Shown here: positions 1 through 8,181 of the stretch, in pieces
Numbering within the stretch: position 1 is the stretch's first letter
How the letters are laid out: each line of letters starts with the position of its first letter
NCBI RefSeq assembly: GCF_000250655.1
Contig: NC_016935.1
Location: 6,714,001 to 6,778,000, forward strand
Length of the DNA stretch: 64,000 nucleotides
Direction: 5' to 3'
From: Paenibacillus mucilaginosus 3016
GTDB taxonomy: Bacteria > Bacillota > Bacilli > Paenibacillales > NBRC-103111
Position numbers and translations under genes: made by a program
The notes under the pieces: generated by a model
The model's database searches: none
The model's input: the letters and a program-made list of their open reading frames with translations, nothing else
What the model was told of the DNA's origin: nothing

Positions 1-1670
1 CCGCCCTCGGCGTCGGACAGCACATAAGCGCCGCGGTGGATGTTCGCCGCCGCCAGCTCGCGGGTGCCTTCGAGCACCGGCAGGTTCTGGCGGGACAGCG
101 CCATCACATACGGGCCTTCCGCCGCTTCAACCGCATAGCGGTAAGCCGCGGACGTCTCGTTCGCATCGGCCGGACGGAACAGCGTCAGATCCGGGATCAG
201 ACGCATCGACGGGATCTGTTCGATCGGCTGGTGCGTCGGGCCGTCTTCGCCGACCGCGATGCTGTCGTGCGTGAAGACGTAGATCGCCGGCACCTTCATC
301 AGCGCCGACAGACGGATCGCGCCGCGCAGGTAATCGCTGAATACGAGGAACGTGCCGCAGTAAGCGCGCAGGCCGCCGTGCAGCAGCATGCCGTTCACCG
401 CCGCGCCCATTGCGAACTCACGTACGCCGAACCAGAGGTTGCGGCCCGCATAGTTCTTCGCGCTGAAGGCATCTTCGCCGTTCAGTGCCGTCAGGTTCGA
501 CGAAGCAAGGTCGGCCGAGCCGCCGATGAAGTTAGGGATGCCCTTCGCCAGCGCGTTCAGCGCCTTGCCCGAAGCCGTACGGGTCGAGATCGCCCCGTCT
601 TCCGGCGAGAAGACCGGCAGGTGTGCATCCCAGCCCTCCGGCAGCTCGCCGCTTACAGCCGACTTGAGCTGCTGCGCAAGCTCAGGATAAGCCAGAGCAT
701 AGCCGCTCCACAGCTTCTCCCACTCGAGCTCTTCCGCGCTCCAGCGCTGCTGCAGCTCCGCGAAGTGGGACGTTACCGCTTCCGGCACGTAGAAGTCCGG
801 CTCGAGCGGCCAGCCGAGCGCTTCCTTCGTCAGGCGCAGCTCTTCCTTGCCGAGCGGGGAGCCGTGCGTACCGCCGTGGCCGCCTTTGCCCGCTTTGTTC
901 GGGGAGCCGTAGCCGATCGTCGTCTTGATCTCGATCAGGGTCGGACGGGACAGATCCGCCCGGCCTTCCTCGATCGCCTGGGCGATCGCTTCGATGTTGT
1001 TCTCTTCTTCCACGCGCAGGTACTGCCAGCCGTAGGACTCATAACGCGCCTTGACGCTCTCGGAGAAGCTCATGCTGAGCTCGCCGTCGAGCGAAATATC
1101 GTTCGAATCGTACAGCACGATGAGCTTGCCGAGCTTGAGGTGGCCCGCCAGCGAAGAGGCTTCGCCGGAGATGCCTTCCATCAGGTCGCCGTCGCCGCAG
1201 ATGGAGTAGGTGTAATGATCGACTACCGGATAGCCTTCTTTGTTGTACACCGCACTCATGTGCGCTTCCGCCATCGCCATACCGACAGCCATCGCCACGC
1301 CCTGGCCGAGCGGACCGGTCGTCGCTTCCACGCCGTCCGTGTGGCCGTATTCCGGGTGGCCCGGCGTCCGGCTGCCCCACTGGCGGAACTGCTTCAGGTC
1401 CTCCAGGGTCACGTCATAGCCGGTCAGGTGCAGCAGCGAGTACAGCAGCATCGAGCCGTGGCCGGCCGACAGCACGAACCGGTCGCGGTTCACCCATTTC
1501 GGGTTCGCCGGGTTGTGCTTCAGGAAACGGCTCCAGAGCGTGTACGCCATTGGCGCCGCGCCCATCGGCATGCCGGGGTGACCCATGCCCGCCTTCTCTA
1601 CGGCGTCGATGGTCAGGGTGCGGATCGTGTTAATGCTCAGATGTTCAACCGAAGTATCTACGGTAATCAA
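1..1670 (-). CDS. tkt: Transketolase, partial (C-terminus outside window)
   Basis: Thiamine-diphosphate enzyme of the non-oxidative pentose phosphate pathway that moves two-carbon units between sugar phosphates. Reading leftward from a TTG start, the protein begins MITVDTSVEHLSINTIRTL. It shows the family landmarks: KAGMGHPGMPMGAAP near the N-terminus, the ThDP/metal motif GDGDLMEGISGEA, TIGYGSPNKAGKGGHG, and in the second domain GVREFAMGAAVNGM and THDSIAVGEDGPTHQPIE. About 556 residues are visible of the usual ~665, so roughly 110 are off the left edge. The TTG is chosen because an in-frame stop lies just upstream and GGGAGG sits eight bases before it. It is transcribed divergently from a LysR gene 115 bp away. 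Confidence 0.95.
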   Translation of the reverse strand, partial: MITVDTSVEHLSINTIRTLTIDAVEKAGMGHPGMPMGAAPMAYTLWSRFLKHNPANPKWVNRDRFVLSAGHGSMLLYSLLHLTGYDVTLEDLKQFRQWGSRTPGHPEYGHTDGVEATTGPLGQGVAMAVGMAMAEAHMSAVYNKEGYPVVDHYTYSICGDGDLMEGISGEASSLAGHLKLGKLIVLYDSNDISLDGELSMSFSESVKARYESYGWQYLRVEEENNIEAIAQAIEEGRADLSRPTLIEIKTTIGYGSPNKAGKGGHGGTHGSPLGKEELRLTKEALGWPLEPDFYVPEAVTSHFAELQQRWSAEELEWEKLWSGYALAYPELAQQLKSAVSGELPEGWDAHLPVFSPEDGAISTRTASGKALNALAKGIPNFIGGSADLASSNLTALNGEDAFSAKNYAGRNLWFGVREFAMGAAVNGMLLHGGLRAYCGTFLVFSDYLRGAIRLSALMKVPAIYVFTHDSIAVGEDGPTHQPIEQIPSMRLIPDLTLFRPADANETSAAYRYAVEAAEGPYVMALSRQNLPVLEGTRELAAANIHRGAYVLSDAEG

Positions 1671-1785
1671 GTCATCGCCCTCCCAGGTGCATTGTCAACT
1701 TTTTCTCCCTTCATTATAATAAAGACCATGCTTATATACGTAATCGATATCTTGAATACTTGCTATAGAGGGTGTCTATATCCAT
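1671..1785. promoter_or_regulatory. Divergent control region between tkt and lysR-type gene
   Basis: This AT-rich 115-bp gap must carry both promoters. A TATAAT hexamer on the minus strand (around 1712-1718) is a plausible tkt -10 box. The stretch ATATC-TTGAATACTTGC-TATA around 1749-1770 has the loose T-N11-A dyad character of a LysR-type operator. Both assignments are inference; no -35 box is convincing. Confidence 0.35.
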
Positions 1786-2700
1786 ATGATCAACTTTGAG
1801 CTGTATAAAGTGTTCTACCTCACCGCCCGCTCCGGCAGCCTGTCGAAAGCCGCCAAGGAGCTCTATATCACGCAGCCGAGCGTCAGCCATTCGATCAAGC
1901 TGCTCGAGGAAGGCCTCGGCCTGCAGCTCTTCGCCCGCACCTCCCGCGGCGTGGAGCTGACGAAGGAGGGCGGCGTGCTCTACACGTACATCGAGCAGGC
2001 CTTCAATTTTATCTCCCTCGCGGAGCAGAAGATGGAGGAGCTGCGGAGCAACACGAGCGGGGAGATCCAGATCGGCGGCAGCGACTCGCTCTGCAAGCAT
2101 TACCTGCTCCCCTTCCTGGAATCGTTCCACCGCGAGTTCCCCGGGATCGGCATCAACCTGGTGCACGGCACGACCCCCGAGATCGTCCGGAGCCTCAAGG
2201 AGGGCAAGATCGACATCGGCATCGTCCGCCTGCCCGTTACCGACGAGCAGCTCCACGTCCGGGAAGGCATCACGATCCGCGACTGCTTCGTCGCCGGCCC
2301 CAAGTACCGGGAGCTCGCCGAACGGGACGTCTCGCTCGAAGAGCTGCTGAACTACCCGATCATCCTCTTCTCGCGCAACTCTTCTTCCCGGCGCTTTATC
2401 ACGAAGCAGTTCCTGGAGCAGGGGCTTGTCCTCGAGCCGGAGATCGAGCTTGGCAGCGTCGACCTGCTCATCGAGTTCGCGAAGATCGGCTTCGGCGTCT
2501 CCTTCGTCACCCGCGAATTCGTCGCGAAGGAGCTCGAGGAAGAGTCGCTCTTCGAGGTGAAGCTGAAGGCGCCGCTTCCTTCGACGCGCGTCGGCATCAT
2601 CACGCTGAAGAGCGTGCCCCTCTCGGCGGCGGCGGCCGAGTTCATCAAGAAGCTGGAGGGCGGCAGCGGCGCGGAGGGGGCGGCCGCCAACCCCGCTTGA
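1786..2700 (+). CDS. LysR-family transcriptional regulator
   Basis: A 304-residue LysR-type regulator of typical family length. Residues 1-60 form the winged helix-turn-helix (SGSLSKAAKELYITQPSVSHSIKLLEE, then FARTSRGVELTKEG). Residues ~90-290 form the two-lobed periplasmic-binding-like effector domain, starting at GEIQIGGSDSLCKHYLLP. It is divergent from tkt, so it may control tkt or itself. The effector cannot be read from the sequence. The Ala/Gly-rich C-terminal tail (GGSGAEGAAANPA) is probably disordered. Confidence 0.92.
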   Translation: MINFELYKVFYLTARSGSLSKAAKELYITQPSVSHSIKLLEEGLGLQLFARTSRGVELTKEGGVLYTYIEQAFNFISLAEQKMEELRSNTSGEIQIGGSDSLCKHYLLPFLESFHREFPGIGINLVHGTTPEIVRSLKEGKIDIGIVRLPVTDEQLHVREGITIRDCFVAGPKYRELAERDVSLEELLNYPIILFSRNSSSRRFITKQFLEQGLVLEPEIELGSVDLLIEFAKIGFGVSFVTREFVAKELEEESLFEVKLKAPLPSTRVGIITLKSVPLSAAAAEFIKKLEGGSGAEGAAANPA

Positions 2701-2739
2701 GGGTCGGCGCGCCCGTTGAGCCGCAGCATGCCGCATAGT

Positions 2740-2770
2740 GCACCGTATCGTGGGAGATACGGTGCTTTTT
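2740..2770 (+). terminator. Rho-independent terminator after the LysR gene
   Basis: Ten-base-pair stem GCACCGTATC/GATACGGTGC with a six-base loop, followed directly by TTTTT. Confidence 0.9.
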
Positions 2771-2880
2771 GCCATACCCGCGTCTGTTGTCAGGATTGCG
2801 CTGCGGGCTCCGTAGGACTTCAGCACTCTCGGGCGGACGGGAATCCCTTCGAAACTCCTATGCAGACGGGAGACGGCACC

Positions 2881-2888
2881 GCCGATAT
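2881..2888 (+). promoter_or_regulatory. Sigma-D type -10 element upstream of the chemotaxis receptor
   Basis: GCCGATAT is an exact match to the sigma-D (flagellar/chemotaxis) -10 consensus and lies 57 bases before the start codon of the MCP gene. The expected TAAA -35 box fifteen bases upstream is not present (GCAG is seen), so the promoter may be weak or need extra input. The call rests on the -10 match plus the function of the downstream gene. Confidence 0.55.
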
Positions 2889-2944
2889 AGAGAGTAACTC
2901 TACCAACAATATGACCAGCTCTCAACGAAACGGAGAAACCGACC

Positions 2945-4699
2945 ATGCTCAAAAAACTCGGCCTGCGCGCCAAGCTAGTGATGATGCTTCTGATTCCCCT
3001 GCTCCTTCTGCTGGTAACCAACGCTTACGGCATGCAGAAGATGAGCGTCATGCAGCAGAACCTGATCGTCTCTCTGCACGATTCGACTTACCGCAGCTCG
3101 GAAGCGCTGCTCAATGCCGACCGCGACCTGTATCAGGCCCTCGTCGCCGCGGAGAAGCTGCTCCTGATCCCGGCCGGAACCGAGGCTTTCGCGGCCGGTG
3201 AGAAAGAGATCAAAGATAACCTGGCCCAGGCCAAGGAACGGGTCCAGGGCGCCGAGGCCATCTGGAAGCAGAATCAGGACCAGCTGCTGGCCCCTGATGC
3301 CGAGGCGAAGCTGGCCGCCCAGTTCAGCCTGTTCCGCCAGGAGATCGCCGCTTGGGAATCCGGCTCCGCCGAGGTCATCCGCTCGCTGCCCGGAACACAG
3401 CCCGGCTTACGCGAAGCACAGACAGCGAAGCTTGACGGACTCGACAAGACCTTCGGCACGGCCCGCAATGCGCTCAACGAGCTGGAAGCAATCGTGGATG
3501 CTAATGCCGGCGAGCAGATTGAACAGACGAAATCGGCGATGAACGCCCTGAAGCTGAAGCTGGCCGCCGTCGTCCTGCTTGCAGGTCTCGTGATCGTGGC
3601 CTTGGGCTGGATGGTGTCGCAGGACATCCGCCGGTCCGTCGGGCGTGTAGTCGAAGTCGCCAACCGCGTCGCGGAAGGCGATCTGACGGTCGGGGAGATC
3701 CCGGTTCATGCGAAGGACGAGATCGGCCGGCTGGCCGCCTCCGTTAACGGGATGACGCGTAACCTGCGGGACCTGATCACGGCCATCAACACGACCGCGA
3801 TGCAGGTGGCCGCCTCCTCGCAGGAGCTGTCCGCTTCGGCCGAAGAGACGGGCAAGGCGAGCGAGCATATCGCCCACAGCATTCAGGGCATCGCCTCCGA
3901 TGCCGAGACCCAGCGGCTCAGCGTGGGTTCCGGCTTCCAGAACCTGCAGGAGATCACCGGCGGCGCCCGCCGCATCGCGGAGAGCCTGGACAATGTCAGC
4001 GGCCACGCCGGGGAGACGTCCCGGAAGACGGGCGAGGGCAGCCAGCGCATCCGTGCGGCCGTCGCGCGGATGACGAGCATCGGCCGGTCGGTCGCCGATC
4101 TGGGCGGCTCGGTCCGCACGCTCGGGGACCATTCCCGGGACATCGAAAGCTTCGCCCGCACGATCGCCGGCCTCTCGAACCAGACGAACCTGCTTGCGCT
4201 CAATGCCGCCATTGAGGCCGCACGGGCCGGCGAGCAGGGCCGCGGCTTCGCAGTGGTTGCCGGTGAAGTGCGCAAGCTGGCCGAGCTCTCCAGCGAGGCC
4301 GCCAAGAACGTAAGCGAGCTCGTGCAGCAGATGCTGGCGGTGACCGGCCATACCACCGCTTCCATGAGCTCCACGGCCCATGAAGTGGAGCTCGGCATCA
4401 CGGCCGTCCATGAAGCGGATGCCGCCTTCACGGAGATTCAGGAGTCGATCGGCGAAGTCGTCGATTACATCTCCCGCATCTCGGCGGATACCCGCGAGAT
4501 GTCCGAAGGCGCCGGCCAGGTGAACGCCGCCTTCCAGGAGATCGGCGCGATCATGGACCGTTCGGCCGGCGACGCGCAGAACGTGTCGGCCGCCTCCGAG
4601 GAGCAGCTCGCCACGATGGAGGACATCTCCTCCTCCGCCCGGGCCATGGCGCACATGGCCGAGGAGCTGCAGGGGCTGATCCTGCGCTTTAAGCTGTAA
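2945..4699 (+). CDS. Methyl-accepting chemotaxis protein
   Basis: Membrane chemoreceptor of 584 residues. Order: short basic N-terminus, TM1 (~9-29), an extracytoplasmic helical sensor of ~170 residues that looks like a four-helix bundle (4HB_MCP type), TM2 (~203-225), HAMP domain (~226-280), then the long coiled-coil signalling domain. The conserved hairpin tip contains NQTNLLALNAAIEAARAGEQG followed by GFAVVAGEVRKLAE (~410-450), which docks CheA/CheW. The ligand is unknown. The gene is monocistronic, has a sigma-D type -10 upstream, and is followed by the 36-bp repeat array. Confidence 0.95.
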   Translation: MLKKLGLRAKLVMMLLIPLLLLLVTNAYGMQKMSVMQQNLIVSLHDSTYRSSEALLNADRDLYQALVAAEKLLLIPAGTEAFAAGEKEIKDNLAQAKERVQGAEAIWKQNQDQLLAPDAEAKLAAQFSLFRQEIAAWESGSAEVIRSLPGTQPGLREAQTAKLDGLDKTFGTARNALNELEAIVDANAGEQIEQTKSAMNALKLKLAAVVLLAGLVIVALGWMVSQDIRRSVGRVVEVANRVAEGDLTVGEIPVHAKDEIGRLAASVNGMTRNLRDLITAINTTAMQVAASSQELSASAEETGKASEHIAHSIQGIASDAETQRLSVGSGFQNLQEITGGARRIAESLDNVSGHAGETSRKTGEGSQRIRAAVARMTSIGRSVADLGGSVRTLGDHSRDIESFARTIAGLSNQTNLLALNAAIEAARAGEQGRGFAVVAGEVRKLAELSSEAAKNVSELVQQMLAVTGHTTASMSSTAHEVELGITAVHEADAAFTEIQESIGEVVDYISRISADTREMSEGAGQVNAAFQEIGAIMDRSAGDAQNVSAASEEQLATMEDISSSARAMAHMAEELQGLILRFKL

Positions 4700-4764
4700 G
4701 GCTGAGGGGGCTGCGCTGAAGAGGCTGGCGCAGCGGCGGACATGCGCGGCAGCGGGCAGTCGGC

Positions 4765-5425
4765 TGCATCCAGCTCATCGAACCGCCGCCTGGCTTGCTC
4801 GCATGCAGCCGCTTCGCACAGCCACCTGGCTCGCACGCATGCAGCCGCTTCGCACAGCCGACTGGCTTACCCGCATGCAGCCGCACCGGACCGCCTCCTG
4901 GCTCGCCCGCATGCAGCCGCGCCGGACCGCTACCTGGATTGCCCGCATGCAGCCGCGCCGGACCGCCACATGGCTTGCTCGCATGCAGCCGCGCCGGACC
5001 GCCACATGGCTTGCTCGCATGCAGCCGCTTCGCACAGCCACTTGGCTTGCACGCATGCAGCCGCGCCGGACTGCCTCCTGGCTCGCCCGCATGCAGCCGC
5101 TTCGCACAGCCACTTGGCTTGCACGCATGCAGCCGCGCCGGACGGCCTCCTGGCTCGCACGCATGCAGCCGCACTGGACCGCCGACTGGCTTGCCCGTAT
5201 GCAGCCGCACTGGACTGCCACCTGGCTTGCACGCATGCAGCCGCGCCGGACCGCCACCTGGCTTGCACGCATGCAGCCGCTTCGCACAGCCACTTGGCTT
5301 GCACGCATGCAGCCGCGCCGGACCGCCACCTGGCTTGCACGCATGCAGCCGCGCCGGACTGCCACCTGGCTCGCACGCATGCAGCCGCGCCGGACAGTCC
5401 ATAGGGCTCGCACGCACGCAGCCGC
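4765..5425. repeat. Array of 36-bp tandem repeats (17 full units plus degenerate ends)
   Basis: Units begin with GCATGCAGCCGC (containing an SphI-type palindrome GCATGC) at 4801 and every 36 bases after that: 4837, 4873, 4909 and so on to 5377, with a partial unit at 5413 and a degenerate one before 4801. There are two main unit types. One continues GCCGGACCGCCACC; the other continues TTCGCACAGCCAC (units at 4801, 4837, 5017, 5089, 5269). They are interleaved. The period is divisible by three and the units lack stops, so frames on both strands stay open, for example a 12-residue repeat MQPRRTATWLAR on the plus strand. No start signal or RBS supports translation. There are no spacers, so it is not a CRISPR. 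It lies just after the MCP gene and before a strong terminator. Confidence 0.95.
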
Positions 5426-5476
5426 CAAAAAGACCGCATCTTCCAGGCATTCTGCCCGGGGTGCGGTCTTTTTGGC
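5424..5476. terminator. Long perfect inverted repeat, probable bidirectional terminator
   Basis: Fifteen-base perfect inverted repeat (GCCAAAAAGACCGCA and its complement) around a 23-base loop. A-runs and T-runs flank the GC core, so it can end transcription from either side. It closes the MCP/36-bp repeat unit. Confidence 0.8.
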
Positions 5477-5530
5477 GCTGCCTCGGAAGGCTCCGTGGTA
5501 CTGCCGTGCAGCTTTCTCGGCGAAAACAAC

Positions 5531-5722
5531 AATAGCGGAACTCAGATGCCTTATGCGGCCCAGAAAAGAGCAGCTGAGCCGTATAGAGGAACTGAGGTTC
5601 GCTATTTCGATGCATGAGGCCGTTTGGGGAGTGAACGCACATGCATAGCGCATCTGAGTTCCGCTATCCGCCGGGAAATAACGGGAAATATCCCAATAAA
5701 GCATCCTAGTTCCTTTATTTCA
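5531..5722. repeat. REP-like dispersed palindromic repeat cluster, site A
   Basis: Contains three or four copies, in both orientations, of a motif that reads AATAGCG, then GAACTGAGATT or a close variant, then CGCTATT; the ends can pair. Copies lie at 5531-5555, 5582-5608, 5645-5667 and around 5705-5722. The third is followed by GGGAAATAACGGGAAATA, which is also found at site C (41457). Related clusters lie at 39691, 41457 and 57027. No gene is visible here. Confidence 0.85.
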
Positions 5723-5911
5723 ACAGGAGGGCGGATCCGTCGGCGGGTGCTCCTTGCGGCGCTCGCGGAGGGTGCCGTTTGAGAAGCCGTACAAAGCAGG
5801 CGTGCCCCCTCCTCCCGACCTGAATCGATTCACCCCGTAGCCGCGGCATGGACACCGCCAGCCGCACGGGAACCGGAGCCCGTCTGCCCCGCCTGAAACT
5901 GCAGCCTGGCT

Positions 5912-6406
5912 CTAAGGCCGGGATGCGTCCGGCCCTCCCGAATCCTCCGCCGCCTTCGTACCCGGGTTCCCGCCCCCGGCCGAGGACTCCAGCACCCGGA
6001 ACGTGCCCGTGCCGTACGCACACAGCGTGCCGTCCTCCGCATGCACGTACCCCTGCGTCGTCACCATGCGGCGCGATTGGTGGATAACCTCCGCACTGAC
6101 CGTAACGGTGCCTTTCCGGACGGAGCTCAGGTAATGCAGATTGAGGTTGGTCGTCACGACCGCCTCCAGCGGCCTGACGGCCATCGCCATCAGCCCCATG
6201 ATCGAATCCAGCAGTGCGGCATGGACGCCGCCGTGCAGGATGCCCAGCATGTTCAGGTGATGGGCCTCGATCTTCAGGGCGGCCGCCACGCGGTCCGGCC
6301 CGAACTCGGTCACCTCGCCGCCGACATGGTCCCAGAAGGTGCCCTTGGGCGAGGAGGCTTTTAACAGCTCCAGATGCGCCTCGCTTCCCCCTTCAATATT
6401 CTCCAT
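5912..6406 (-). CDS. PaaI-family hotdog-fold acyl-CoA thioesterase
   Basis: A 164-residue single-domain hotdog protein. The family signature HLNMLGILHGGVHAALLDSIMGLMA is present, with the HGG loop before the central helix, followed by the strand-rich part (TTNLNLHYLSSVRKGTVTVSAEV). It would hydrolyse acyl-CoA or aryl-CoA thioesters in the cytoplasm. The Gly/Pro-rich C-terminal ~25 residues are extra and probably disordered. It is the last gene of the leftward fad operon, 47 bp after the acyl-CoA ligase, so a role in recovering CoA or limiting acyl-CoA build-up is likely. GGAGGGAAGAG precedes the ATG. Confidence 0.88.
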   Translation of the reverse strand: MENIEGGSEAHLELLKASSPKGTFWDHVGGEVTEFGPDRVAAALKIEAHHLNMLGILHGGVHAALLDSIMGLMAMAVRPLEAVVTTNLNLHYLSSVRKGTVTVSAEVIHQSRRMVTTQGYVHAEDGTLCAYGTGTFRVLESSAGGGNPGTKAAEDSGGPDASRP

Positions 6407-6453
6407 CGCTCTTCCCTCCAGCCCTGCTGACGATATGGTTAGGATTAGGGTAT

Positions 6454-8157
6454 TCAGGCCCCCTGATCTTTATCCTTGCCCGGCGGCTCCTGCCCCTCTT
6501 CAATCAGCCTGCGGCGCAGCACCTTGCCGACCATCGTCTTCGGGAAGCTCTCGCGGAACTCGAAGATCTTCGGGACCTTGTAGACGGCCAGCCGCTCCTT
6601 GCACCAGCGCTTCAGGCTTTCCTCGTCCGCCGCGGCCCCCTGCTTCAGCACGATGAACGCCTTGACCGTCTCACCCCGGTACGGATCGGAGACACCGGCG
6701 ACAACCGCCTCCTCCACGTCCGGATGCTCGAAGAGCACCTCCTCGACCTCGCGCGGATAAATGTTATAGCCTCCCGCAATGATGAGGTCCTTGCGCCGGT
6801 CGAGGATGAAGAAATAGCCGTCCTCATCCATCCGGGCCATATCGCCGGTGGACAGCCAGCCGTCCTTCAGCACCTTCGCCGTCTCGTCCGGCCGCTTCCA
6901 GTAACCCGCCATCACCTGCGGCCCGCGGACGACCAGCTCGCCGATCTGCCCCTGCGGCACCTCCTCCCCGCTCTGCGGATCGACGATGCGCGCCTCGGTA
7001 TCCGGGAACGGGATGCCGATCGACCCGAGCTTCCTGGCCTCCCAGATGTTGTTGGCATGGGTCACCGGCGAGGCTTCCGTGAGGCCGTAGCCTTCGATGA
7101 GCTTGCCACCCGTCAGGCTCTCGAACCGCTCCTGCACTTCATGGGGCAGCGGGGCCGCGCCGGAGATGCAGAACTCGATCGACGAGAGATCGTACCTGCG
7201 GATATCCGGGTGGTTGATCAGCGAGATGTACATCGTCGGAGCTCCGGGGAATACCGTGGGCCTGCACTTATGAATCGTCTTCAGCACGTCCTCGACCCGG
7301 AAGCGCGGGATGAGGAGCAGCGTGCCGGCCAGATAGACGGACTGGTTCATGAGCACCGTCATGCCGAACACGTGGAAGAACGGCAGGGCCGCCAAATATT
7401 TCTCCTGCGCCTCCTTCGTCCGGTAGGCCCAGAGGCGGCTCTGGATCGTATTGGCCACGAGATTCAGATGCGTGAGCATGACCCCCTTGGGGCGCCCCGT
7501 CGTGCCTCCGGTATATTGAATGAGCGCGAGATCGCTCCCGGCATCCACCTGCACATCCACGGCCTCCGGAGAAGACGTTTTGAGCAGTCTCGAAAAAGAA
7601 AGCACGCGCTCCCCGTAAACGATATCGGGTTTCTGCCCGTCTTTGCGGAGCTTCAGCCCATAGAGCACGTTCTTCGGAAAAGGCAGATAGTCCGCCAGGG
7701 ACGTCACCACGAGGTGACCGAGCCCCGTGGCCGGCATCACCCCCTGGACCCGCTCGCAGAGCAGGTCCAGGGTGACGATCAGCTTCGCGTCCGCGTCGTT
7801 CAGCTGGTACTCCAGCTCCCGCGGCATATACAGCGGGTTCGTCATGACGACGACCCCGCCGATCAGCAGCGTGCCGTAGTAGGCGATCACTGCCTGCGGA
7901 CAGTTCGGCAGCATGACGGCCACGCGGTCCCCCTTGCGGACCCCGAGGCCGAGCAGACCGTTAGCGAAGCGCCGGGCGCTCTCAAGCAGGCTCCGGTAAG
8001 TCACCGTTCGGCCCATGAAATACAGGGCCGGATGGTCGCCGTGCCTCGCGGCGGAGTCCTCCAGGAACTTCGCCAGATGATGATGCGGATAATCGTAGGT
8101 CGGCGGTACGGATGCGGGATACTGTCCAATCCAAGGTTGGCCTGACAAGTCGAACAC
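6454..8157 (-). CDS. lcfA: Long-chain fatty acid--CoA ligase
   Basis: ATP-dependent activation of fatty acids to acyl-CoA, the entry step of beta-oxidation. The 567-residue protein has the adenylate-forming landmarks: P-loop-like YTGGTTGRPKGVMLTH (~215-230), the GYGLTEASPVTH motif (~350), TGDMARMDEDGYFFILDRRKDLI (~435-460) and the C-terminal lysine in KTMVGKVLRRRL. The start is a GTG with AGGATAGGG just upstream. It lies between fadE and the thioesterase with short gaps, so it is part of the leftward fad operon. B. subtilis LcfA is the model. Confidence 0.95.
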   Translation of the reverse strand: MFDLSGQPWIGQYPASVPPTYDYPHHHLAKFLEDSAARHGDHPALYFMGRTVTYRSLLESARRFANGLLGLGVRKGDRVAVMLPNCPQAVIAYYGTLLIGGVVVMTNPLYMPRELEYQLNDADAKLIVTLDLLCERVQGVMPATGLGHLVVTSLADYLPFPKNVLYGLKLRKDGQKPDIVYGERVLSFSRLLKTSSPEAVDVQVDAGSDLALIQYTGGTTGRPKGVMLTHLNLVANTIQSRLWAYRTKEAQEKYLAALPFFHVFGMTVLMNQSVYLAGTLLLIPRFRVEDVLKTIHKCRPTVFPGAPTMYISLINHPDIRRYDLSSIEFCISGAAPLPHEVQERFESLTGGKLIEGYGLTEASPVTHANNIWEARKLGSIGIPFPDTEARIVDPQSGEEVPQGQIGELVVRGPQVMAGYWKRPDETAKVLKDGWLSTGDMARMDEDGYFFILDRRKDLIIAGGYNIYPREVEEVLFEHPDVEEAVVAGVSDPYRGETVKAFIVLKQGAAADEESLKRWCKERLAVYKVPKIFEFRESFPKTMVGKVLRRRLIEEGQEPPGKDKDQGA

Positions 8158-8181
8158 CCCTATCCTGCATAGGCTGGCTTC

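Noticed and set aside
36..1799. 587-codon plus-strand frame opposite tkt
   Set aside because: Arg/Ala-rich shadow of the transketolase gene; no family features and no RBS.
4801..5420. CRISPR array
   Set aside because: Units follow each other directly with no unique spacers, and there are no cas genes in the window.
4803..5648. Long repetitive frames on both strands over the 36-bp array as protein genes
   Set aside because: All frames are open because the unit length is a multiple of three and lacks stops; none has an RBS, and the frames end in unrelated sequence past the terminator.
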